A stretch of 58,275 nucleotides of DNA from an uncultured Acidimicrobiaceae bacterium. GTDB taxonomy: Bacteria; Actinomycetota; Acidimicrobiia; Acidimicrobiales; RAAP-2. The notes beneath the pieces were generated by a model. It saw nothing but the letters and a program-made list of their open reading frames with translations. It was not told the DNA's origin and made no database searches. Shown here one piece after another: positions 1 through 7,249 of this stretch (position 1 is its first letter; the number at the start of each line of letters is the position of its first letter). The position numbers and the translations under genes were made by a program. The DNA is taken from contig CAITPI010000037.1 in the NCBI GenBank assembly GCA_903894295.1, positions 1 through 58,275 of the forward strand, written 5' to 3'.

Positions 1-319
1 CCACCAGAAAAGTGCGTGCTCGTCTCCCTCTCTCCCCACTGTCAGGGGTTGGGATAAAGGGGAACGGCAATCCCGAAAGGCCCCAGCCGCCGCTGCGACG
101 CCGCCTCGCTGGGCTCGCGGTTCTCGAGTAGGCGACGCGACGATTGTGGGGCCGCTTGGCTGTCGTTCTCCCTCCCTCCCCACGTGAGTGGAGGGCCGTT
201 TCATTAGCTCCCCCGGTCCGCTTCGAAGGTTTCATGTTGCTGGCTCGCCCAGTAGCTACTTGTACCGCTCGTCAGCCAGTTGCATTTGACACACGAATCA
301 GGAACAAGGCGCGTCACCA
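1..319 (+). repeat. Gene-free edge carrying copies of a dispersed repeat
   Basis: No convincing gene is seen before 320. Positions 13-39 match 2425-2451 in 26 of 27 bases, ending in a pyrimidine tract and CCCCAC. A second, more diverged copy runs from about 61 to 183 and resembles 2322-2451: it shares a GGAACGG start, a central CGGTTC, a TTGTGGGG block (144-151 against 2412-2419) and the same pyrimidine-rich end; the last 43 bases agree at 32 positions by eye. All copies face the same way. Origin and function are unknown. Confidence 0.45.
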
Positions 320-718
320 ATGTCCACTGAAGAGACGCGGATCTTGCCGACCGAGTGGGTCGGATCATCGACAAGCACCACATGGGGCGTGACGAACAAA
401 CATCACCCGAAGCACAGCTCGCACGGACATCTCGAACCCGAACTTCAGATGTACTCGGTGCCAATGACCGTTCGGATCATCAGGCAGGAGGGTCGACACG
501 TCGAACTCCTGTTCATCTCGGACAACCACGAGACCCGGCGCGTAGGGCTCTTCGGTACCGACGGCACCAAGTTGCTCCTTGCATCCGATGTCGCCAACGA
601 CGTTATGACCATCGATGGTGACACGATGCATGGTGACACCTGGTCTCGACCTCATGGAGCAGACACGGCAAGCGAGGTATTTGGAGTTCACAGGTGGGAG
701 TTCACGGTCAAGTCCTGA
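320..718 (+). CDS. Small hypothetical protein
   Basis: This 132-residue protein starts at the ATG at 320, with a purine-rich AGGAAC about 14 nt upstream. I do not recognise a named family with certainty. The C-terminal two thirds look like a compact beta-rich domain of alternating hydrophobic and charged strands (RIIRQEGRHVELLFIS, TRRVGLF, KLLLASD), in the style of small lipocalin-like or avidin-like proteins. The first 40 residues are His/Ser/Thr-rich. There is no signal peptide or membrane segment, so it is probably cytoplasmic. It stands alone upstream of an MFS exporter in a repeat-flanked segment. An overlapping ORF on the other strand is less protein-like. Confidence 0.5.
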   Translation: MSTEETRILPTEWVGSSTSTTWGVTNKHHPKHSSHGHLEPELQMYSVPMTVRIIRQEGRHVELLFISDNHETRRVGLFGTDGTKLLLASDVANDVMTIDGDTMHGDTWSRPHGADTASEVFGVHRWEFTVKS

Positions 719-875
719 TCGCACTGTTGGCGCCAACTGCAGATTCGCAGATCATCGGAACGTACAGCCGGACCCGAATGGTGGACATTGCCGTGAGGTG
801 GAACAAGAATCCGGAAGGTGATCGTGAATGCTGGCAGGTTGTGGCGGTCGGTAAGTGCCCAGCGACGTGGAACCC

Positions 876-2132
876 ATGACTGATGTCCCCAGCGGTTCCG
901 ATGCATCCTCGGCCGCCCCCGCCTTGACTCAGGGCCTGCTCCTGCTCTTCGCCGTTTCTAACGGAATCTTCATCGCCAACATGTTTTACAACCAGCCCCT
1001 CCTGGTGAGCATCGGGCGTACCTTTCATGTGGGCACCCAACAGTCGACCTTGGTCTTCACCTCGGCCCAAGTGGGCTACCTCCTCGGCTTGGCCCTGCTG
1101 GTTCCGTTGGGTGACGTCCTCTTGCGGAACCGACTCGTTCCGTTGGTGGCGGCGGTGGCCGGGGTGGCCCTCCTCGGCGCGACCCTGGCTACCAACGTCC
1201 TCACCTTGCAGATCGCCATTGGAGTCGCTGGCATGTGTTCGATAGGGGGTCAGATCTTGGTGCCGTATGCAGCGACTCTGGCGGAACCCGAGCACCGGGG
1301 CCAGGTGGTTGGCATCATGCTGACCGGCAGTCTCTCGGGCATCCTCTTGGCCCGGACGGTGGGCGGTCTGCTGGCCCAATGGCACGGATGGAGGTTTACC
1401 TACCTGGTGGCTGCCCTCATCATGCTGACCCTGGCGGTCATCCTCGTCAGGGTCCTTCCTCGCGAGCGTGACAAGACTCGAGTCGGGTACGGCGCTCTAC
1501 TCCATCGCCAGCTCCGGTTTTTCGGCGTCCAGCCAGTACTCCGAAACCGAGCGCTCATCGGGATGTTCACCTACGCCTCGTTCTGCACGGTGTGGACCGC
1601 TGAAGCCTTCCTTCTGGAGGGTCGGCCCTATCACTACAGCATCGCGGTCGTCGGCCTCATCGGACTCCTCGGGGCGCCCGCTGCGCTGGTGGCCATGTTC
1701 AGCGGTCGATTTGCTGACCGCGGTTGGGAACGCCGGATCACCGCTGGGGGTCTGCTCGTACTCTTGGCCACGACCCCCTTCCTGGCGCGTGGTGCCCATG
1801 CGTTGTGGGCCTTGATCGCCGCATTGGCTGTCGGATACGCGTCCATCATGGCTGTGCACGTCCAAAACCAAACAAAAGTGATCCTCATCGACCCCGAAGC
1901 TCGGTCCGGGCTCTTGGCTGTTTACACCATCTGCTACTACCTCGGAGGGGTGCTCGGAACGCTATCCGTTGGATGGACCTGGTCTCGGTTCGGCTGGGCC
2001 GGGGTCGTCACCCTGGCCCTGATCTACAGGATCGCGGCCTTGTCGGTATGGATCTACGGCGAACTGGCGGGCAGGGGAGAGCGTCGACGGGGAGTGCCAT
2101 CTCTCCGACCCAGTTCGGCTCTCGTGAAGTAA
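876..2132 (+). CDS. MFS transporter, AraJ/NepI-like drug or sugar efflux type
   Basis: This predicted 418-residue major facilitator has about 12 hydrophobic segments. The N-terminal NMFYNQPLL motif in helix 1 and the PLGDVLLRN loop between helices 2 and 3 are typical of the COG2814 efflux group that resembles AraJ and NepI. The loop 8-9 equivalent reads SGRFADRGWERR. It probably exports small molecules by proton antiport; the substrate cannot be read from sequence. I chose the ATG at 876; a GTG at 855 in the same frame would add seven residues. No regulator lies beside it, and the nearest gene is the small hypothetical upstream. The gene and its repeat-bearing surroundings could be accessory. 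Confidence 0.85.
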   Translation: MTDVPSGSDASSAAPALTQGLLLLFAVSNGIFIANMFYNQPLLVSIGRTFHVGTQQSTLVFTSAQVGYLLGLALLVPLGDVLLRNRLVPLVAAVAGVALLGATLATNVLTLQIAIGVAGMCSIGGQILVPYAATLAEPEHRGQVVGIMLTGSLSGILLARTVGGLLAQWHGWRFTYLVAALIMLTLAVILVRVLPRERDKTRVGYGALLHRQLRFFGVQPVLRNRALIGMFTYASFCTVWTAEAFLLEGRPYHYSIAVVGLIGLLGAPAALVAMFSGRFADRGWERRITAGGLLVLLATTPFLARGAHALWALIAALAVGYASIMAVHVQNQTKVILIDPEARSGLLAVYTICYYLGGVLGTLSVGWTWSRFGWAGVVTLALIYRIAALSVWIYGELAGRGERRRGVPSLRPSSALVK

Positions 2133-2663
2133 ACCCCACTGGCTGAGCCCATCAATGTGGCCCAGGGCTATGGGTGTCGGCAGGCTCCTGCTCCACCCGA
2201 GGTGCACCAGGCATTCACCTGATCACCAGTAGCGATTGGACGGGCAGATCGAAGGACTCCCGTTTCCAGTCATGCGCTGGATCAACGCCGTCTGGATGCT
2301 GAGGGCGGGAACGTGAGGGCGGGAACGGGAAAACACGGAAGGGCTCCGCCTTCTGCGCCGTGCCGCGCGACTCGTCTCCCGGTTCGGGTGGGGCGGTCCG
2401 GCGCGCGGCGGTTGTGGGGTCTCCTGCGTGCTCATCTCCCTCTCTCCCCACCAGAAATCTGCAGGTCAGAGGGGTACATCCCGAGACCGGCCACCGGGAA
2501 CCTGGTCGTTGTCCTGGCCGTTGTCCTAGTCGATGTCCTAGTCATTGTCCGGGTTGGCAGTCCCTGGGAAGTCTTCGGACCGCCTGGGTGACCACCGGCA
2601 GCCGATGCCCGCTCCGCGGCCAAGGGAAACCGGGGATCATGCCAACGGGTGGGGCGGCTTCAC
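2133..2663. repeat. Intergenic region with tandem and dispersed repeats
   Basis: About 530 bp without a convincing gene. A perfect 14-bp tandem duplication (TGAGGGCGGGAACG) lies at 2300-2313 and 2314-2327. A copy of the dispersed repeat from the left edge runs from about 2322 to 2451. Roughly four 12-bp units resembling GTTGTCCTAGTC lie at 2508-2555 and are open in several frames, which creates spurious ORFs. No tRNA or terminator was recognised. Confidence 0.5.
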
Positions 2664-2669
2664 TACGCT
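2664..2669 (+). promoter_or_regulatory. -10 box TACGCT of the TRIC-like gene (leaderless)
   Basis: TACGCT ends 6 nt before the GTG at 2676, which would put the transcription start on the start codon. No Shine-Dalgarno is present. The box is the main reason for choosing GTG 2676 over GTG 2649. Confidence 0.5.
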
Positions 2670-2675
2670 TCGTCC

Positions 2676-3359
2676 GTGTCTTCCCATCTGTTGGCCACGG
2701 ACGTGCTGCATTTTCACCACAACAGCCTTCCGGTGTGGTTCGACGTCGCGGTGATGGCGGCCAACTGTCTGTTCGGTGCCGCCCTGGCCCGGAGCCGGGG
2801 TGTGGCCGTGGCGGGCACCTTGCTCGTCGGGTTGCTGATTGGACTCGGCGGTGGGGCCATCCGGGACATGTTGTTGGGCCAGGAGCCGGCGGTCGTGACC
2901 GGATGGATCTACCTGCCCGCCGGATTGGCCGGCGCGTTCATTGGGGCGCTGGTGGTCGGTCCGGTGATGACGATGGACCGACGGACCATGGTGCTGAGCG
3001 CCCTCACCATCTCCTTCCTGATGACCATTGGTGCCCAGAAAGCCGTGGACGGCCAGGTTCCGTGGGTTTCGGCCATCGCCCTTGGTGTGATTACGCCGAC
3101 CTTTGGCGGCCTGCTGGCCGATCCCGTGATGGGTAGGCGGTCGGTCCTGATTGCCGAGAACTCCTGGGTGCTTCTCTCGCTGGTCGCAGGAGCCACCGTC
3201 TTTGTGGTGGCGACGCACCTGGTCAACTTCTGGTTCGCCGTGGTGGTCGGCGTCCTCGTGACCACGGCCATGCGGGTGATGAGCGAGGTCTTCGCCTGGC
3301 CGGCACCGCAGTGGCCGGGGCGGCATCCTGCCTCAGGTCCCGGGGACGAACCGGCGTAA
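2676..3359 (+). CDS. TRIC/UPF0126-family membrane protein
   Basis: This 227-residue protein has about seven transmembrane segments in two related halves, as in prokaryotic trimeric intracellular cation channels (YicG/YadS family). The first half carries the family's glycine motif GGGAIRD at residues 58-64. The second half has GGLLAD at 144-149, where family members usually have GGxxRD, so the second arginine is missing. It is likely a potassium or monovalent cation channel of the inner membrane, although many UPF0126 members are untested. The GTG at 2676 is preferred because of the TACGCT box; GTG 2649 would add nine residues. A proline-rich tail follows the last helix. Confidence 0.75.
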   Translation: MSSHLLATDVLHFHHNSLPVWFDVAVMAANCLFGAALARSRGVAVAGTLLVGLLIGLGGGAIRDMLLGQEPAVVTGWIYLPAGLAGAFIGALVVGPVMTMDRRTMVLSALTISFLMTIGAQKAVDGQVPWVSAIALGVITPTFGGLLADPVMGRRSVLIAENSWVLLSLVAGATVFVVATHLVNFWFAVVVGVLVTTAMRVMSEVFAWPAPQWPGRHPASGPGDEPA

Positions 3360-3443
3360 AGTCGGAGCCCGTGGGGTCCCTGTGGTTGTGTCCGGCCCGT
3401 TCCCTCGGAGTTCGACAGGAATGTGAGAAGTGTGTGATCCACC

Positions 3444-4244
3444 GTGGTGCCAGACGAACCGTCCGATTCTCCTGACCAACTGTCCCGGAGCCTTCCATCG
3501 ATGAACCGCAGTCTCGAGAAACGATCCGAACGTCGTCGCCGGTTCCACCGACGGGTCCTTCTGCCCCTCGGCATTCTGGTGGTCCTTGTCCTGGTGGTCG
3601 CCCTGGCCGAAGGACCTTCCGGCCATTCGACCAGTTCGTCCTCTTCCGTCACAACGAGACCCAGGGCCACCACCACGGCACCACCCAGGACGACCACCAC
3701 GACGACCGATCCCGGACTGCTGCCCCAGACGTCGGCCGAACCGCCGATCGACGCCAGCCTGACGGCCCGGATGACGACGCTGTGGACGGCAGTTGTGACC
3801 GGCAACCAGGCACTGGCCGACACGGTCTTTTTCCCCGAGAGCGCGTATGTGACCCTGAAGACCGGCCAACTCCCCGATCCGTCTTTGGACTTCCAGGACC
3901 GCCTGGTGGCCTTCTACCATCTCGACTTTCCGGTCTACCGGGCCGCCCTTGGTCCGGATCCGGCCCGGGCCCATCTGGTGGCGGTCAACACCAGCGCAGC
4001 CGACGTGAACTACATCGAGCCGAACACCTGCGAGAACAACTTCGGTTACTGGCACCTGCCCGGAGTGCGCCTGGTGTACACGGCAAATGGAACCACCAAC
4101 TCGTTTGCCGTGGCTTCGCTCATCTCGTGGCGGGGCGTCTGGTACGTGGTCCATCTCGGTCCCAACCCCCGACCGGTGGACACGGGAACCCTGGACGCTC
4201 CGGCTTCCGGTCCCGGGGTGCCCGGGCCGGCCGGCGGCTGCTGA
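3444..4244 (+). CDS. Membrane-anchored extracytoplasmic protein, function unknown
   Basis: This 266-residue protein has a short basic N-terminus, one hydrophobic segment (about residues 32-51), a Ser/Thr-rich linker of about 40 residues (runs of S and T) and then a globular domain of about 160 residues that should face outside. The globular part (WTAVVTGNQALADTVFFPE) is reminiscent of NTF2-like or SnoaL-like folds, but I cannot assign a family. It has one pair-like cysteine (TCENN) and a C-terminal Cys. The GTG at 3444 is used; ATG 3501 is a credible alternative that keeps the membrane segment. Its stop is 1 bp from the stop of the convergent exoprotein gene. Confidence 0.6.
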   Translation: MVPDEPSDSPDQLSRSLPSMNRSLEKRSERRRRFHRRVLLPLGILVVLVLVVALAEGPSGHSTSSSSSVTTRPRATTTAPPRTTTTTTDPGLLPQTSAEPPIDASLTARMTTLWTAVVTGNQALADTVFFPESAYVTLKTGQLPDPSLDFQDRLVAFYHLDFPVYRAALGPDPARAHLVAVNTSAADVNYIEPNTCENNFGYWHLPGVRLVYTANGTTNSFAVASLISWRGVWYVVHLGPNPRPVDTGTLDAPASGPGVPGPAGGC

Positions 4245-4245
4245 C

Positions 4246-5319
4246 CTACCAGGGCTGGGCGGTCACGCCCGGCTTGGCCTCGAACACGGCGAAGAAGTCC
4301 TTCGTGGAGGCGTAGAGGAAACGGTTCGGGATCTGGTTGGGGTTGGGGACAAACAGGCTGGGCGAGACGGCACCGGGACCGCCGTAGGTGACGTAGATCG
4401 GCCATTCCGGGTTGATGTCGAGCTGCATGCCGCGCACGCATCCCATGTCCACGAGGATCTGGGCCAGGCTGGCCGAGGTCTGGGCCGGGGCGGCCACGTA
4501 CATCAGGTTGCCGTGGGCGTCGATGCCAAGGCCGGTACGCCAGACGGCGGGCACGCCTCCGAGGGTGACGCCGTAGGCGTTGTTGTTGGCGGCACTGGCG
4601 GTGACCTGTCCGTTGTCAACCAACAGCAACAGGTTCTGGCGGGCCATCTCGATGTCCTTGCCCGGGGTGGTGCCACCGGCCCAGGCCACGATGTCCACCT
4701 TGCCGTTGGCGTAGCGGACCACCGTGGCATTTCCGGCCACCATCGGGAAATACAGGGTGGAGTTCGTGTAGAAGCCTTCCGGCGAGTCTGCTTCGTAGAA
4801 CCCGGAGTTGAAGGTGGCCAGCAAGGACGAATACGACGCCGGCGGCACCTGTTCGGGCCCCCGGACCAGGGTTGTCTCCCCGGGGCCCTTGTAGCCCGGA
4901 TAGAGGGCCAGCAGGGTCGACGACGTGCGCATCCACGTGACGTATGCGGTAATGGCGGAGTTGGACGGGTCGGGCCGGAAGGTGGTGGTCTCGATCGACG
5001 GGGGAGCGGGGCTCCACTGGTCGGCCACTGTCCACACCCCTTCGCCGGGGAGGGTCGGGGAGATCTGCGGCTTGATGGAAGGCGGTTCATACGGCGCCGG
5101 CTTGGCGGTGGTGGTGGGGGCGGTGGTCTTGGCCGGTGTTGACTTCTGGCCCGACGAAGAGGTCGCCACGTAGACCACCACGACCAGCAGCACCAGCACG
5201 GCCGCCAGTGGCAACAGCCGCCGCTGCCGCCGTTGACGCATGAGTGCCTGTCGCTGCGCCCGGTCCGACTGCATCTGGCTGGAGCGGGAAGGTGGTGGTG
5301 AAGGGTTGGCCATGGACAC
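4246..5319 (-). CDS. Phosphodiester glycosidase (NAGPA) domain exoprotein
   Basis: The 357-residue product has a cytoplasmic basic stretch (MRQRRQRRLLP), one membrane segment, a Thr/Pro/Lys linker and a C-terminal domain resembling the NAGPA/DUF2233 fold of phosphodiester alpha-GlcNAcase relatives. Family-like segments are FNSGFYEAD, GKDIEMARQNL and MGCVRGMQLDINPEW, where many homologues have LDGGGS. It is probably a surface enzyme acting on sugar phosphodiesters or exopolysaccharide; the substrate is unknown. The GTG at 5319 lies 6 nt after a TACCCT box, so a leaderless mRNA is likely. The ATG at 5313, two codons later, is the alternative. It is tail-to-tail with another membrane-anchored secreted protein. 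Confidence 0.75.
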   Translation of the reverse strand: MSMANPSPPPSRSSQMQSDRAQRQALMRQRRQRRLLPLAAVLVLLVVVVYVATSSSGQKSTPAKTTAPTTTAKPAPYEPPSIKPQISPTLPGEGVWTVADQWSPAPPSIETTTFRPDPSNSAITAYVTWMRTSSTLLALYPGYKGPGETTLVRGPEQVPPASYSSLLATFNSGFYEADSPEGFYTNSTLYFPMVAGNATVVRYANGKVDIVAWAGGTTPGKDIEMARQNLLLLVDNGQVTASAANNNAYGVTLGGVPAVWRTGLGIDAHGNLMYVAAPAQTSASLAQILVDMGCVRGMQLDINPEWPIYVTYGGPGAVSPSLFVPNPNQIPNRFLYASTKDFFAVFEAKPGVTAQPW

Positions 5320-5325
5320 GGCGAG

Positions 5326-5331
5326 AGGGTA
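5326..5331 (-). promoter_or_regulatory. -10 box TACCCT of the NAGPA-domain gene (leaderless)
   Basis: On the minus strand TACCCT is followed after 6 nt by GTG 5319. No ribosome-binding site is seen. Confidence 0.45.
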
Positions 5332-5523
5332 GCGGCTGGCCGACCCCTTTCGGGTGATTTCCCACATTGGGCTGATCACCACAATGCGTTTGGGGCGGAG
5401 CGGCTGGCGGCAGATGCCCGTCTGTTGGAAGCGAGACACCCTCGGGAACGACCGGGAAACATCCGGGGAAGCCATGTCGGGAGTCTTTCCCCGACAAGTC
5501 GGCGTCGCCGGGTCTGCTCGGCC

Positions 5524-5529
5524 TAAGGT
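5524..5529 (+). promoter_or_regulatory. Possible -10 box TAAGGT of the aldehyde dehydrogenase gene
   Basis: TAAGGT fits the TANNNT pattern and would give a leader of about 65 nt. A 7-bp hairpin (arms TGTCGGG 5475-5481 and CCCGACA 5490-5496) lies just upstream. There is no convincing -35 box. Confidence 0.25.
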
Positions 5530-5601
5530 GAGGGTCCAAGCTTCCCTCAGGGAATCTTCCACGGCTAACCCCGGGCAACCGGCCAGAACAAGGGTGCAGA
5601 C

Positions 5602-7035
5602 ATGAGCGCAATGACCCCCATCTCCCGAGAGCACTTCTACATCAACGGCCAGTGGGTCGATCCGGTCGGCAAGGGAGTCCTCCCGGTGGTGGACTCGGCG
5701 ACCGAGGACGTGATCGGCTCCATTCCCGAAGGGGTCTCCGAGGATGCCGACCGGGCGGTGGCGGCCGCCAAGGCCGCCTTCCCGGCCTGGTCGTCGCGTC
5801 CGTTGGCCGAGCGCACGGCACTCATGACGGCGGTGAGCGGCAAGATGGCCGAGCGCATGGACGAGTTGGCCGAACTGATCTCCCATGAAGTCGGCATGCC
5901 GCTCTCCCTTTCCGGTCTGGTCCAGGTCGGCCTGCCGATGATGGCCTTTGGTTCGATGGAATCCGTGGCCGCCGGGTTTACCTGGGAAGAGGAAGTCGGA
6001 AGCTCGCTTGTGGTGCGGGAGCCGATCGGTGTGGTGGGAGCCATCACGCCCTGGAACTATCCGTTGCACCAGATTGCCGCCAAGGTGGCTCCGGCCCTGA
6101 CCGCCGGATGCACCATCGTCCTCAAGCCGTCAGAAGTGGCTCCGCTGAACGCCTTTGTCCTGGCCGAGATCATGCACGAGGTCGGTGTGCCGGCAGGCGT
6201 ATTCAACCTGGTGACCGGACTGGGCCCGGTGGTTGGAGAGCGACTGGCCGAGCATCCCGATGTCGACATGGTGTCGTTCACGGGTTCCACCCGGGCCGGA
6301 CGACGGGTGTCCGAAGTGGCGGCCATGACCATCAAGCGGGTGGCTCTCGAACTTGGTGGCAAGTCGGCCAACATCATCCTGGACGATGCCGATCTGGCCA
6401 CCGCCGTGCCTGACGGCATCTCCAAGTGCTACCTCAACTCCGGACAGACTTGCAGTGCGTTGACCCGCATGCTGGTGCCCCGGTCCAAGTTGGCCGAGGC
6501 TGAAGAACTGGCCCGTCAGGCCGCTGAATCCTTCGTTCCCGGCGATCCGTTCGACCCGGCCACCCGTCTGGGCCCACTCGTGTCGGCGGCCCAGCGCGAC
6601 CGGGTGCGGGGCTACATCGCCAAGGGCCTCGGCGAGGGAGCAGTGCTCGTGACCGGTGGGGCTGAATCGCCCGAAGGACTCGAGCAGGGCTTCTACGTCC
6701 GGCCTACGGTGTTCTCCTCGGTGACCCGGGACATGACCATCGCCCGGGAAGAGATCTTCGGTCCGGTGCTGGTGATGATCCCCTACGACAGCGAGGACGA
6801 GGCGGTCGAGATCGCCAACGACACCGAGTACGGCCTCGCCGGGGGTGTCTGGTCGGGCGATCCGGACCACGCCAAGTCGGTGGCCCGCCGGCTCCGGACC
6901 GGCCAGGTCGAGGTGAACGGGGGAGCGTTCAACCCGTTGGCACCTTTTGGTGGCTACAAGCAGTCAGGCAACGGCCGCGAGTTCGGCTCCTTCGGTCTGG
7001 ACGAGTTCCTGGAGACCAAGGCCCTGCTGCTGTAG
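5602..7035 (+). CDS. NAD(P)-dependent aldehyde dehydrogenase
   Basis: A full-length ALDH-superfamily enzyme (477 residues) that oxidises an aldehyde to the carboxylate. The nucleotide-binding half has TPWNYPL and KPSEVAPL; the general base is Glu250 in LELGGKSA and the catalytic thiol is Cys284 in NSGQTCSA. The C-terminal [12 protein letters not shown] motif is intact. Nothing is missing, so it should be active. Sequence style is that of actinobacterial ALDHs of broad substrate range; the true substrate is not evident. It is a single-gene unit, diverging from the NAGPA gene and followed by a 214-bp gap with a weak 7-bp hairpin (7067-7095). Confidence 0.93.
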   Translation: MSAMTPISREHFYINGQWVDPVGKGVLPVVDSATEDVIGSIPEGVSEDADRAVAAAKAAFPAWSSRPLAERTALMTAVSGKMAERMDELAELISHEVGMPLSLSGLVQVGLPMMAFGSMESVAAGFTWEEEVGSSLVVREPIGVVGAITPWNYPLHQIAAKVAPALTAGCTIVLKPSEVAPLNAFVLAEIMHEVGVPAGVFNLVTGLGPVVGERLAEHPDVDMVSFTGSTRAGRRVSEVAAMTIKRVALELGGKSANIILDDADLATAVPDGISKCYLNSGQTCSALTRMLVPRSKLAEAEELARQAAESFVPGDPFDPATRLGPLVSAAQRDRVRGYIAKGLGEGAVLVTGGAESPEGLEQGFYVRPTVFSSVTRDMTIAREEIFGPVLVMIPYDSEDEAVEIANDTEYGLAGGVWSGDPDHAKSVARRLRTGQVEVNGGAFNPLAPFGGYKQSGNGREFGSFGLDEFLETKALLL

Positions 7036-7236
7036 TCCGGACTCCCGGGAGTGGGTGGATCGTCCATCACCGGAGCCCGGGTGCCGCCCCGGTGACGCAG
7101 AACTTCATCGCGCTTCATCGGTGCCATTGAGGGGATGACCTCGGCGGTCGTTCAACTTCCGGCGCCGGGCGCCTCGAACCGGTTCCTCGGGTTGTCCAAC
7201 TGGGGCCGGGAACCACCACCCACCACGATGTGTCAT

Positions 7237-7242
7237 TAGGAT
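7237..7242 (+). promoter_or_regulatory. -10 box TAGGAT of the fused ABC ATPase gene (leaderless)
   Basis: TAGGAT ends 7 nt before ATG 7250, with no Shine-Dalgarno between them, so transcription should begin at or next to the A of the start codon. Confidence 0.5.
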
Positions 7243-7249
7243 CCCCATC

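Noticed and set aside
3371-3475. A 34-codon GTG ORF with a CxxxxC-like pair, 8 nt after a TAAAGT box
   Set aside because: Fits the leaderless pattern but overlaps the next gene in another frame, and a random ORF this short is likely. Not supported without conservation.
7067-7095. Terminator after the aldehyde dehydrogenase gene
   Set aside because: A 7-bp TCACCGG/CCGGTGA stem exists but has a long loop and no T-run.
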